A DNA stretch of 64,000 nucleotides, from assembly GCA_022575985.1 (NCBI GenBank), contig JAKSXM010000007.1, positions 23,562,501 through 23,626,500 of the forward strand. The letters run 5' to 3'. This document shows, piece after piece, positions 1-11,810 of this stretch. The notes under the pieces are model-generated. The model ran no database searches, was not told the DNA's origin, and was given only the letters and a program-made list of their open reading frames with translations. The position numbers and the translations under genes were made by a program. How positions within the stretch are numbered: the stretch's first letter is position 1; the number at the start of each line of letters is the position of its first letter. The stretch comes from Anagrus nilaparvatae (taxonomy: Eukaryota > Arthropoda > Insecta > Hymenoptera > Mymaridae).

Positions 1-620
1 CCAAACCCAAACTATTCTGATTTCTTAAGCGCTTATTATTCTAGGTCCTCAAATCAAAATTATTTTAAGTCCCAAATCCCAGATTATTCTACACAGACAG
101 AGGTTTGAACCGTTCAAGTCGGTTACAGTAGGAACCGAATATTACTCTTACCATAAGAACTGAAAATGTTTATGCTAGAACCGAGATTCACGGTTCTAAA
201 TAACTAGTTAAAAACCTTCTCTTAAAAAATTATTATTTTTTTCAAAATCAAAATTAGTTGCAAGAATATTTTTCATATTTCTTTTATGAATCGCGTACAT
301 CAAATTAAAAAACATTTGTAATTAATTTTGATTTTGAAAAAAATAATAATTTTTTAACAGAAGGTTTTTAGCTAGGGTTTAGAACCGTGAATCTCGGTTC
401 TAGGCATAAAAATTTTCCGTTCTTATGGTAAGAGTTATGGTTATGGTAAGAGTTGGTTCCTACTATAACCGACTTGAACGGTTCAAACCTCTTTCTGTGT
501 AAGTTCCTAAATAGAAATTATTGTAAGTCCTTAAATTTGAAATATTCTAAATCTCTAAATAGAAATTATTATAAGTCCCATTTGACCCCTCCTTCTCCCA
601 ATAATCTTTGACACTATAGA
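1..620 (+). repeat. Family A dispersed repeat, copy 1 (interrupted)
   Basis: This is an imperfect tandem array of a roughly 20-base unit resembling AAATTATTCTAAGTCCCT, ending in a C-rich stretch (GACCCCTCCTTCTCCC, about 575-598). The same units occur in at least eight other places in the window. The copy is split by a foldback element at 93-498. Joining the flanks at the TA gives an unbroken repeat unit, so the foldback is the younger insertion. No coding capacity is visible. The family's class is unknown to me. Confidence 0.6.
93..498. mobile_element. Foldback MITE with TA target duplication
   Basis: The ends are inverted repeats: CACAGACAGAGGTTTGAAC on the left and GTTCAAACCTCTTTCTGTG on the right, with one mismatch in the first 18 bases. 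TA lies on both sides (91-92 and 499-500). The inverted homology continues well inwards, through the GGTTCTA/TAGAACC blocks and the long A/T blocks either side of about 290, so the element can fold into one hairpin. There is no transposase. TA duplication and short size fit a non-autonomous Tc1/mariner-type MITE. Confidence 0.8.
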
Positions 621-3600
621 GAAGCAGCAGCAATTAATCTAATTACAAACATTAAAGAAAAGTTAAAATATTACTAATGTACCTATAATGTAATTTCTCA
701 AATAATTATCTAACTTAAGATTTAAGATATCTAATAATATTCGTATTTTGTTGGATGTCGTATCAATTTTTGCTGTCATTAAATAGTATTAAAAAGTCAT
801 TTTAATTGCGAGAAAATTTTTTTTAAATTTGTAAATATAATAATTTTATAAATTTAATTTAGTTTTTTGATAAGATGTATCAAGCTCATTTAAAATAACT
901 ATTTTTTATGAAACATGATAATATTATGTTTAAAAGATACTTTTTGATAAAGAACAATTAAATATTTATTGATTTATTTTTATTGATTTAAAAAATAAGT
1001 CAAAATAATAAAATAATATTAACTGACTGATATTTGATAAAATATTTTTAAAATGTGGAATGTTTCTAAAGAATTCTAAATGTATTTTTAAAATAAAATT
1101 CTTTCTAGTCTCAAACGTAAACTTGTCGTAAATTCTTTTCTTAAGAATTCTCATCTTTAAATCGTGCTAGTAAGAAACAATTTTAATCGTTTTATGTGGA
1201 TTTTGGTTAATACTATTTTATAAAGAAAAAGATTATCCTTATGCATTTCAGATAAAAATACATATATATGAGCTTGCTTTAAAATATTTATGATTTGAAA
1301 AATTTACCAATTTCTTGCGTTTTAAACGTTTTATAAACTATTTCGGCTATTTAGTTTTTTTTCGGAGGCAAAAAATTTTAGGATGGGTTGACAGAAACTA
1401 AAAGGTTTATTATTAATAACATTCAAAATTAAATTTTTTCTTTTTTAAACTGTTTACAAGTAATATTTGTTAATAAACTAAAAGTTTTCATTTCACCAGG
1501 TATAGAAAATATGAAACCCTTGGTCTTTTTCCTCTGGATACGTGCCAGTTTGTTTTTATTAATTTTTATTCATAGATTAATTAGAGTAGTAACAAATTTA
1601 AATGCAATATGCTGTAAAAAAAAATTTTATTTAATTCTGTTTTTATTTAAAATAGGTAGTATAAGTCCGAATAATTCCGTTGGATTTTGATAAATTTATG
1701 TTATATAAATATCTACCGGACTTAAATATTAGACCTCGGTTTAAAATGGATGGTGTAGAGTTGTTACTTTTTCTATTAAGTTACGAAAGATGTAAAATAA
1801 ATTATTTATCAGTCTATTGTAATTTAATTTAATTTAAGAAATTTTTATGCCTTCAAATTTCCTTAACCCCAGTAAATTGCAATGTAATGGTCATATTACG
1901 TATAAATTCTCTTATTCATAATATATGCTGATTTCTAATATATAAACATATAAATGTAAATAATTTCAATGACAATAATGCATGGCTTGTCAGAACTTGT
2001 CAAAACTAAGTAAATTATAGTTTTGGAATAATTACATTTCGTGTAGTGTACATTCTATGAACTTCTTGGGAGAAATGTGTGTACCAATGTAAGTATATAT
2101 TCAGATATGCAAAACCTTGACAGTTTTATCGATAAACTTAAAGAGAGTAGTTTTAAGTAGAATAATTAACAATAATTTATACATACAAATTATCTTAATT
2201 TTATTCCTTTTAATAGCTAATTAAACAAATTATTTTAAAAAACAATAAATGTTTGGAAATTATAAAGTATTTATTATTTTTAACATTTATTAAAAAATAA
2301 GTTTACCTAATTATTAGTTTACTACAAGAAGCAATGTAATGTTTAAATGCTTTGTACCAGTACTTATAATTAGAGAAGATCTAATTATTTTAAATTGAAC
2401 AGTAATAACCTTAATTCAATACAACGTTCTAAAATAAATTATAAGCTTATTAAATATAGTATTAAAAAAATATTTTTTTATAATTAATCATTAAAAATAA
2501 ATATTTTCTTTTATAAAAATAAAAATCCTATTCATTACAAAGATAATTCCTTCAGTTTATAAAAACAAAAATTCTTTGATTTTGCCAACATAACTACGTT
2601 ATTAGGTAATTTTTTAATTATCAAAAGAAATAACCTAATAAAAGATATTAATTTTCTGGATTTTTCCTTTTTAAAATAAAGGATTAATTAAAAAATGTAA
2701 AATATAAAAAAGAAAAATTAAATTATAAAATAATCAGATTAAAACATCATTTTAAGATACTTTGAATCCTAATTAACTAAAGCAACACACAATATAATAT
2801 CGACGAACCATACAAACACTAATAACACTAATAATGATAATAATAATAATAATAATTAAAATGAACTTGAAAAGGAACCTTAAAAAGAAAAGTCTCTTAT
2901 TAGACATAAAAGAAGATAATAATAAAATAAAAGTATATAGAAGAAGGAAAAAAGTATATAAATTGAGAAATTTTAGTTGATGCGCGACAATTAACCTTAA
3001 GTTAGATAATTATCGAGTATACACTCTTTAATTATCAAATTATAGTCACATTGACGCCCTTACGTTTAAATTCCATCGTTTATTTTTTTTTTTTTTGTTA
3101 GTTAATACATATAAAAAAAAACTTTTTTTTCTTTTAAGTAACCCCTCAAGTTTTCGATTATAATTATCGTCATTATTTACTGTTATTATTATTATTATAA
3201 GAGAAAATCAAGGAAAAATATATATAGTGAAATTTGGTAAACTGAGAATAAAGATCTTTTAGGTAATAGGAAGAGGAATCCCTCTAGAGCCTTTAGAGAA
3301 CACCAATTCTATTAATATATAGAAGAAGGAAGAAGAAGGAAGAAGAAGAAGATGAAAATTTACAAAAGAGAATGTCTGAACTTACCTGTCTATTTCTACT
3401 TAAAGTGTATAATATCTACATTTACTACTTATATATAAGTAATAATATATACAGCAATAATAAAGTGAGCTACAATTGCCATTTTCTCTTTCTTCGTAAT
3501 ATTTCTATATATATATTTTTTGATAATTCTTATTCATATCGCGTGTTTCAAAAAAGTTAAGTCTAGGCTTTTAGTCCTTTTCAAAAATATATTTTTTCAA

Positions 3601-4000
3601 ATAGTACATTGTAAAATTCTTAAGTGACATTATATATATATATATATTGGTGTAATGGAAAGAATAAGAATTTTTATAAAAATATACATGATAATAAACA
3701 CATCTCAATTTACAATTGCTATCGAACGAGGCATATAAAGTGTCGTTATTTCAAAAAAAAATATAGTATTGAAATATTGAGAACCACAGCTGTGAATTGC
3801 TATATTTATACAAATACATTTTTTTTTTGTTAACTCCCTAGGCACTCATAGGTGAATATATATATAACATTATATTACATGTACTTTAAAAAATAAAAAA
3901 ACATAAATTTAAAATATTCTATTTTTATAAATATATTGAATGTGTATGTTTCTATATTAGCTTGAAAATTAATATAAAATTTTTTGTATTTTTACAAATA
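621..4000. other. AT-rich non-coding stretch
   Basis: No gene is supported here. The sequence is AT-rich with long A and T runs, an (AAT)n-like microsatellite near 2829-2855, a GAA-rich purine run near 3321-3352, and short TA microsatellites near 3637-3650. The small open frames here (for example 3372-3833) are low-complexity, lysine/tyrosine/isoleucine-rich and lack recognisable domains. Confidence 0.5.
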
Positions 4001-4780
4001 GTTAGGGAGATGGCTATGGTAAACATCGCGTGTGAGTATGACAGCTGAATTTCTTTTCAGAGATAGCCAAGACCAAAACATACTCACTTTCTGTGGAAAA
4101 TTTTTTTGGCCGAGGGTTCTGGAAAAAGTTACAGGTCCACAAAGTTGGTCAATTTTTCGGAAAAAAAAAGTGAAAGTATGACAGCCCGGAATAGCCTAGA
4201 TTTTTAGATTAGGCCAAAACATACTCAGTTTATTTATGAGATTTTTCGGTATCTGGGTTCTGAACGAGTATGTCGGACCATCTAAGTTCCGCCGTTTACC
4301 CGCGCTTTTTTAATTAGTTTGAAATAAAAAAATTTACAAGGAATCAATTTTACAGTCAGAATCTCATGGTAGCGAGAAATATATATTTTTCCTCCGTAAT
4401 ATTAACGCTAAAATTAAGAGATTCTGACTGTAAAATTGATCCCTTGTAAATTTTATTTTAAACTAATTTAAAAAAGCGCGGGTAAACGGCAGAACTTTGA
4501 TGGCCCGACATACTCGTCCAGAACCCAGATACCGAAAAATCTTATAATTAAAGTGAGTATGTTTTGGCTTAATCTAAAAATCTAGACTATTCCGGGCTGT
4601 CATACTTTCACTTTTTTTTTCCGAAAAATTGGCCAACTTTGTGGACCTGTAACGTTTTCCAGAACCCTCGGCCAAAAAAACCAGGATACGAAAGTGAGTA
4701 TGTTTTGGTCTTGGCTATCTCTGAAAAGAAATTCAGCTGTCATACTCACACGCGATGTTTACCATAGCCATCTTCCTAAC
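4001..4780. mobile_element. Large near-perfect palindromic (foldback) element
   Basis: The first 20 bases, GTTAGGGAGATGGCTATGGT, match the reverse complement of the last 20 with one mismatch. The match continues almost unbroken to a short centre near 4366-4415, so each arm is about 360 bases. Scattered single differences distinguish the arms. The flanking dinucleotide is TA on both sides, as expected for a Tc1/mariner-type element. It has no coding potential. Transcription through it would give a long hairpin RNA. Confidence 0.85.
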
Positions 4781-4955
4781 TAAAAATTTAATGGTAATTA
4801 GAAAAAATATGAGAATTTAAAAATTATAGAGTTTTGGATGTTTTAAATAGTATTTTTAGGTAAATTAGGTTTTTTAAGAACAAAAATTATTTTTCGCTGA
4901 GCCTCAAATATTATTTTTTTTTGCCAGCAGAGCTTTTTTAAAAATAAAAAAAAAA

Positions 4956-5350
4956 TTATAACCGGTTAATGTAACGATACAACCAACGAGCATGGAACAT
5001 GTTTACTCATAATAGTAATAAATCCAAAAACCGAAATTACAATAAATCCTCAAATATATACTATCCTAAGTCCATAAACTTAAAGTATTCTAAGTTGTTG
5101 TTGTTATCAGGGCCTAATCAGGTCCTGAATCCCACTTCAAATTATTCTAAGTCCCTAAATCGAAAATATTCTAAGTCCATTTCACCCCCCCCTTCTAAAA
5201 ACGTCAATTTTTCACCCCCCCTAAAAACGTCACTTTTTCACCCCCTTAAAAACGTCAATTTTTGACCCCCTCCGAAAAAAACGTCACTTTTTCACCCCCC
5301 CCCCCTGCCGAGTCAAACTTTTTCAAATACCCCATCCATGTTCCATGTTA
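4956..5350 (+). repeat. Family A dispersed repeat, copy 2
   Basis: This is one of the fullest copies. It begins with TATAACCGGTT, followed by the motif GCATGGAACATG. Next come tandem units of the type TTATTCTAAGTCCCTAAATC, then about five units of TTTTTCACCCCCC separated by AAAAACGTCA. It ends with CCATCCATGTTCCATGTT. GGAACATG therefore lies near both ends in inverted orientation. The open frame at 4999-5265 is simply the tandem array read through and is not treated as a gene. Confidence 0.65.
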
Positions 5351-6265
5351 ATATTTTTTAATCAATTACCAGACTAATGTGTATTGTATCTACATTTGAC
5401 AGAAAAAGTACTGAATGTATAAAAATATCATGAATTTATTTTATGTTGAATGATATATAAGGTAAATTATAAATAAAAATTGGGTTTGAAAATTAGAATA
5501 ACACATATGCGTAAAATTTAAAACTATGTCAATAAATAAACTCATGTGGAATAATTTACTTTTTTTTTCAATATGTGCATGTTAAATTGATTTACTGTCC
5601 TACTAATGTCAATATTATTTATAAATTTAGGTTATTTGTACAGATTATACTTTGATGAAAAAATTGAGCCTACTATATAAATATTTTTACAATATCCCTA
5701 TAAATAATTTTAGATGTTTTAGATATTTCTTAAAAGCTACCAAAAAAAAAAATTTAACTAGTTTTACAACGGTTTGTGAAATATCTAAAAGCTACCCGAA
5801 AAAAGGACTTGAATATGATTAGTCGAAAAATCCCAGATCCCTGAAATCCTGGGAGAGGTATTTGAAAATGGCTGAAATTCAGAGAGGTGGAGGGGGTCAA
5901 ATGGATTTAAAATAATTTTGATTTAAAATTTCACATAAATTACGTTAAAGGACTGGATGTAATACCTAATTTTTTCTATGAATAATACTAATATTTAAAA
6001 GTATCGTTTTTATTCGATTTCTTGGATCTGATACTTAATTTTTTGAAAATGTTTTTCTCAAAACTTTTCCCACCAAAACATACAAAAAACACCAAATCTA
6101 GAAAAATCATTTTTACTCAATATCTCGAATCCAATTAATTAATTTTTTGAAAATTTTTGTGTCTAAATTTTTGTCACCAAAAAATACAATAAACACCAAG
6201 TTTTTATTCTTTTCAGGTGTAGTGCCTAATTTTTTCTATGGAAGTACGAGTTTTAGGAGTATCTG
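5351..6265. other. Non-coding stretch with a degenerate family A remnant
   Basis: No gene is seen. At about 5820-5940 a decayed minus-orientation family A piece is visible (GGAGGGGGTCAAATGGA and ATAATTTTGATTT). From about 5945 to 6240 a sentence-like repeat recurs: the block around CTAATTTTTTCTATG appears twice and CACCAAAA several times, with a spacing near 100 bases, suggesting an old tandem duplication. Confidence 0.4.
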
Positions 6266-6695
6266 CACTGTAAAAAGTAACTTTCTTATATTAACAAAAA
6301 AATTAGAACATTTTCAAAAAAATAGTAAATTTTCGAAAAAAGTAAATATTCGAAAAAAATCGTATATTTTCTAAATTTAGTATATTAACAAAAAATTCGA
6401 GTATTCTTGATTTTTTTTGTGAATTCGTAAGAAAAATTGATAATTTACAATTTTTTTCTCGAAAATTTACAAAAAATAATTGTAAAATTCCGCAAAATAG
6501 TTGTGAATTTACAACTTTTTTTGTATAATCACAAAAAAAAATCGAGAATTCTCAAATTTTTCGATAATATATTAACAATAAATTTAGTTAATTGACGAAT
6601 TTTAACGAATATTTACAAAATTTTTTGAAAATTCGCTAATTTTTCGAAAAAATTCTATTTTTTTTGTAAATCTAAAAAAGTTACTTTTTTCAGTG
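6266..6695. mobile_element. MITE with CACTG termini
   Basis: The left end CACTGTAAAAAGTAACTTT pairs with the right end AAAGTTACTTTTTTCAGTG. The interior is built from short A/T-rich segments that repeat in both orientations (AATTTACAA, GAAAATTCG, CGAAAAA). The bases next to the termini are TG on both sides rather than TA. I infer a non-autonomous element of the Tc1/mariner group because of the CACTG end. No transposase is present. Confidence 0.7.
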
Positions 6696-6766
6696 TGTTT
6701 TACTCATTTTATATATTTATTTCATACACATACATCTGGATAATCCACATGCATAATAATAAAGAC

Positions 6767-6805
<39 letters not shown>

Positions 6806-7964
6806 TAGTTTTAAATACATCTTTTTCACTCGATTTGTTATATTTGTAAATTTTTTTCCTCAAAATTTTTGGCATTAGAAAATTAAAAAAAACATCATTA
6901 AACTTTTTTATTTTTGGACCTAGTAACTAATTTGTCTACGGGAATTTAAAATGACAATATCAGGGAAAAGATAATTATTAGTTTTTTTTTAGCAAGAAAT
7001 TTTTAATGATCATAATATTTGATTTGCAGTTTCTTATAAGGAAAATAGGCTTCAATAGTCCTTTCAAACTTATTTTTTCTAAAAACTTTGATTTTCGAAT
7101 AAAATTATGCACAGTGAAACGCATTAATAACAAGTAATTAGAAACAAAGTGCAATAAACTTAAAATATTAAATGCATTATAAATGTATACTGTTAATAAT
7201 AATCTAAATAACTAGGATTTAATATAAGGATTTCCCTTCTCTCTAATATACATTAATATTTATGGTATAATATAATATAATATGTGTCATATTCATTTCA
7301 ATACAATATATGTGTATTATCTCCTATATTATTCAAATTATTTTGTGTAACATAAGTTTAATATTACATTTTGCTAAAATTATAAATATAATTAATTAAA
7401 TGCTTTTAATGTACTTTATAAAATATTTTATTTTAATATCTACAACTTTTTCTATTTATTACAATATATTTATTAAACTTTTAAAATTAAGTCAGTTAAA
7501 TTCTAAAAACATAATTATAATAATAATTTTAGCTTATATTTAAAAGCTTTTGTTTAAACTTTGTTTAAGCTTCAAGTGCTTTGTGTAAGCTGAATTAGTT
7601 TGATTTTTTTTTTTTAAGCAAAAGTTTTTATAGAAGGTTAATTTTGGAAAACTGACATAAAGTTTAAAATCACAAATAAAATAAAAGGTTAAATATACGT
7701 AATCTAAAGTTTTTCAGTATTTTAATTTTTTTTATGATTTATGACTTTTTTTTTTAAATTTATAAATATTAAATTATTTTAGTTTCCCACGCTATTCGTT
7801 AGATATTTCATGAATCAACTTTGAAATTTATTTTATTATAACAGGTAAGCTAATTGACAAGAATATTACAATTAAGATAAGGTACCCTATTTTTCTGTGC
7901 CTCAGTTAGGTCAAGGGACTAAAAATTTTATTAATTTATTTATTATAATATTTGTAAACCCACA
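6696..7964. other. AT-rich non-coding stretch
   Basis: No gene is seen. There is an (AAT)n microsatellite at about 6769-6806. The rest is AT-rich sequence with mononucleotide runs and nothing I recognise. Confidence 0.5.
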
Positions 7965-8150
7965 CATTTGAATTCTTCTAAGTTCCTAAATTTTTAAGTT
8001 TCCAATTCCAAATTAAGTACCTAAAATCATATTGTTCTAAATCCATTTGATCCTCATCCTCATGAAAACTTCAATTTTTCAATTCCACCAACTCTGAATT
8101 AGCGGTTTTTTACAAATATCCCTCCCTCTACAATTCTTTCGTTTTAACAT
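7965..8150 (+). repeat. Family A dispersed repeat, degenerate copy
   Basis: Degenerate units (TTCTTCTAAGTTCCTAAAT, TTGTTCTAAATCCATTTGAT) are followed by remnants of the C-rich block (CATGAAAACTTCAATTTTTC). The copy abuts the pogo-type remnant that follows. Confidence 0.45.
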
Positions 8151-8696
8151 CTAAGGTAAAAAAAAATAAAATGTCAAATCCATATTCAGTCGAATTTCGA
8201 ATTATTTATAATTCAGTTAAATTTCGACTTCGAATTATAGAGGATTTTGAAAAAAAAAACAAAAAAACCATTACTGCCCTTAAAAGTTGTATCTTTTAAC
8301 TTTCCACCAAAATATTCAGTTTTGGCTTTAAGAATGGATCCACTTATGGGAATATTTTGATCGCGAGCTTGAGTAAACCAATTTACAACACATTTCTAAA
8401 TTTTAGGATTTTTAGCACCTTTGTCTCTTTTCCTATTCTTATTGTGTTTTAAAGCAGACTCGAAAATTTTTTCTTTATTTTTTATAATCTTTTTGTAAGA
8501 GAACGATTGAATTTTATCATTTAAAATTGTGAATTGAAACAAAATTTTAAGTAAAATTTAAACGAAAACTTCGAATTATAGAGGAAAAAGTTCGAATTAT
8601 AGAAGAAATTTTTACATGTGTATAAGCATAGGAAATTCAAGCAGCAAAAAGAAAACGTCGAATTATCGAAGATTTCGAATTATAGAGGTTCCACTG
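8151..8696 (-). mobile_element. Relic of a pogo/Tigger-type DNA transposon
   Basis: The right end reads, on the minus strand, CAGTGGAACCTCTATAATTC, which is the classic terminal repeat style of pogo-like elements, followed outside by TA. The motif CGAATTATAGAGG recurs at about 8230 and 8573 as subterminal repeats. The interior contains the remains of a transposase DNA-binding region (separate entry). The left terminus is not clear, so the element is probably truncated or internally deleted. Confidence 0.65.
8262..8536 (-). pseudogene. pogo/CENP-B-type transposase, DNA-binding domain fragment
   Basis: Read on the minus strand, one frame gives SYKKIIKNKEKIFESALKHN, then a stop within the linker (near PKI*KCV), then VNWFTQARDQNIPISGSIL followed by KAKTEYFGGKL. 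This is the order seen in pogo, Tigger and CENP-B proteins: end of the first helix-turn-helix (psq-like), then the second domain with the W-F-x-x-x-R-x-x-x-x-P-I-S-G pattern. The catalytic DDE part is absent. The in-frame stop and truncation mark it as dead. The family assignment rests on motif recognition, without a database search. Confidence 0.6.
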
Positions 8697-8698
8697 TA

Positions 8699-10995
8699 AT
8701 TATTTAATACAAAATAAATAAGAAATCCCATATTTAAACTTATTAAAGTATTAACAAAATTCGCGTTATAAATAATACTGTAATAAAAAAGAGCCCAAAT
8801 TACTCAATAGAAACTTAAGAAAGCATTAAATTTTTTACGCATAAGTTTTTACTCATAGACGAAATTAAAAACTTTTTCTTTTACATTTAATTAAAGTAAA
8901 ACAATTTATTATTAAATTATAAGTAATAATTTTATCATCATTCTTATACATTATAATTCACTTCATCTATATCAAAAAAGCATTTTCTATTCTAAAACTT
9001 AATATCGCATATATGTATATATATATAGTGAAATCTTTACTCATATAAACGTAAATACTATATAAGATAAAGAAGAGAGACAAATTTTACACGTGAATCA
9101 AATTTCCAACGTTTATCTGAATAATTCATGACGGAAGGTTAATATGAGAGTGTCATTAGAGTAAGTGTAATATCATATATATATACCCTTTACGACTTAT
9201 AAATACCTTCACATTTATACAGTATAATTATATCCATATATATAAACGTATACATAACTTCACAACTCAATACTCTTGAGATAATGTGCTTGGCATTAAA
9301 ATTGAAAAACAAATTCTTATATCTTACTTTAGAATCAAGTAAAATTCTTTACTCTATTTATTTCTTAGTACTCTATCTTAAACAAAAATATTTATTTATA
9401 TATTAGCTTAGACAATAATCGTTTTTATTTGGTTTTTGAATAGTCAGGTACCAAAAATTTACAATAGTTAGGAAATTTGTAACTTTCAAATCGTGTAGCT
9501 AATAACTCAAGTTTTAACAGAACTTTTAAATAAACAGTACCTCCAATAACTTAAATTGATTACTATATACCTATTTAGTAAATGTACTGGTGTCATAGTT
9601 AAATATTCTCTATAAAGCTCAAATTTTAATCATTTTTGTACCTAAAATTAAAAAAAAAAAATAAACTTTAAATTTATCGTCAAGGCTAATATATTTATGC
9701 ATATAAAATAATTTTCATAAAATGAAAACAGATCTTATTCAATTTACTGTAAGAGTATTACAAATTACTTATGGATATATATATATATACAGAAAAATAT
9801 TTTTACTATATAATATTACAAAGATGAAAAGTGCATCTTTTAAATTTATCTTGTATATAAGTAAATATTCTCCTTGCCTTTTCATAATATAAGAACATAA
9901 AACTAAAAGAAACTTAAGTATATTTTAAATTTAATACTGTGTATATAATATAAATTCAGAAAATTATGTTAAAAAAAAATTTACAGTAGTTATGGTAACT
10001 ATAAGGTCAGACAAACTTTAAAAACTTTACAATTAGATAAGCAACGAAATAAAAAAAAGAATAAAAAGTAAAGAGACAAAATAAAAAAAAAAAAAGAAGA
10101 CACACAAAAAATTGTTTAAGTTGCGCAATTCCCTAAAAAAGACACACCCTGTAAATCGATATGGGAAAGCCATCAGTTTCATTGTAAAACGTATTTTTTA
10201 GGAAAAAAAATAAATTGTATTTTTTTTCTGCTTTTCTTTTTAAGACACTTTCATTTTCAAAGGTCTAGAAATGAAATTGTTCGTAAAATGAATCGCACAC
10301 AAATGGGTGTATATGATATATATATATATAAAGTAAAAGAAAGAATAAAGCGTCGACAGCAGAGAATGCACAATAATAAGTAGACGAATATATGAAGAAT
10401 AGTATATGAGGCCACTACGGCACGGACTTTTAATCCGATTACTTTTGAAACGTGACATTTTGATAGTAATAAAGTATGACAAATGCACGAACGATCGATA
10501 ACTTGTGAGGCATACGATCCCTTAGGTTATAATAACGGATTACATATAACAGTACTTTCTACATATATAAGTACATTAGACCATGGATTATTTTGACATC
10601 TCTCCAATTTAAATTGAAATGTATAAAAAACGTAAGAGTGCAAGAGTTTCAAGACACTAGCTCGTCTTATTTTAACCTGGCACTGTCGAATTAAATTTCA
10701 AGTGTAAAATAATCATATAAAATATCTCAGGCGCAATGAACTGCCAAAAATTTTTTATAATTGGTAAATATATTTTATTTCCAGAGAAATATGGAGTTTA
10801 AAGTCTGTACCTTAAGTTATTTATACATACTACGACTGAAAAATCACAAAATTGAAAAAAAGTACAAGCAGTTTATTGACTTGGTTTGCAGACACCAAAA
10901 TTAATCTTTTTTGCCTACAAATTCTTTTATCTTTTTATATTTAGGAGAAGACTATCGGAATCAAATTTTGTACATCATATAATGCAGATACTCAG
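8699..10995. other. AT-rich non-coding stretch
   Basis: No gene is supported. TA microsatellites occur near 9006-9027, 9776-9790 and 10315-10331. Segments at 9060-9290 and 10240-10700 are less repetitive and slightly richer in G and C than their surroundings. The minus-strand open frame in the second segment has no recognisable domain. Confidence 0.45.
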
Positions 10996-11330
10996 AGCAC
11001 TGAAAAAAAATCTAGTTATTGCTATTAGAAAATGTTGCAACAACCGGGAATCTAGTTACCATTGCCAATCCTGGTTGTGGCAGCCGGAATTTTCTTTTGT
11101 TTAAATAATTGCAAAATCAAACAAAATTTACATGAAATGATTTTAATTCATTTAAAATGCAAGTCCTGTGGAATGACATGACTTCAAAAATAATTTTTAA
11201 CTTTTCTTTATGTTTTGTGTGATCATTAACAACCAATTGAAAGAAGAAAAAAATTCTGGCTGCTCGAAACTGGAATTCCGAAAACGAAAATCGGGAAATT
11301 CTGGTAGCAATGACATAATTTTTTTTCCGT
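10996..11330. repeat. Degenerate MITE-like repeat (family with ACCGG/CCAG blocks)
   Basis: It starts with CACTGAAAAAAAATCTAGTT. It carries TTGCAACAACCGGGAATCTA and, in inverse sense further on, AATTCTGGCTGCTCG and AATTCTGGTAGCAATGAC. Closely related words are found at 28395-28545 (CTGCTACAACCGGAATTCTG) and 56950-57025 (GCAACTACCAGAATTTTGG), so it is a dispersed family. The right terminus is not identifiable. CACTG suggests kinship with the other CACTG MITEs in the window. Confidence 0.45.
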
Positions 11331-11810
11331 TATAAATTGCAAGCCTTTAGTAAACATAATTTACAGTACGAAATATAAGGATCTTTTGTTTTTTAGCATT
11401 CAGATTGTTTTAAGATCAAAATAATTCAATATAAGTCGAGGTCGAATATGTATAGTACATATTTATTTATAATCTTTGAATTTTAAAGTTTTATTCATTA
11501 TATATTTTTCATAAGAAATTAGATTAATTATTTAAAAACTTGTATAAAATTTACTTGTTATAATATAATTATTATTATCCAAGTTCAAAAAAGCTCTAAT
11601 TATATTTCCTTTTATGTGAAATAAAATAATATTTTATTATTAGTTTTATTTGACTTTGCTTTGTTCTTTATTTTACAAGCTTTGTATTGAACAGGTTTGT
11701 TCTTTTTTTTTCTTTTTTATATTAAAAGGAATCGATTCTGATTTATTATTCACATATAATAAAAAAATAACAAAAAATATAATAAACAACTAAAATAAGT
11801 GGCATTTGCG

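Noticed and set aside
4999..5265. 88-codon open frame with repeated YSKS and PPP motifs
   Set aside because: It is the tandem body of a family A repeat. The amino-acid periodicity follows the DNA repeat.
10240..10488. Minus-strand 82-codon frame as a gene
   Set aside because: The translation has no domain and includes TA-microsatellite-encoded YIYI repeats.
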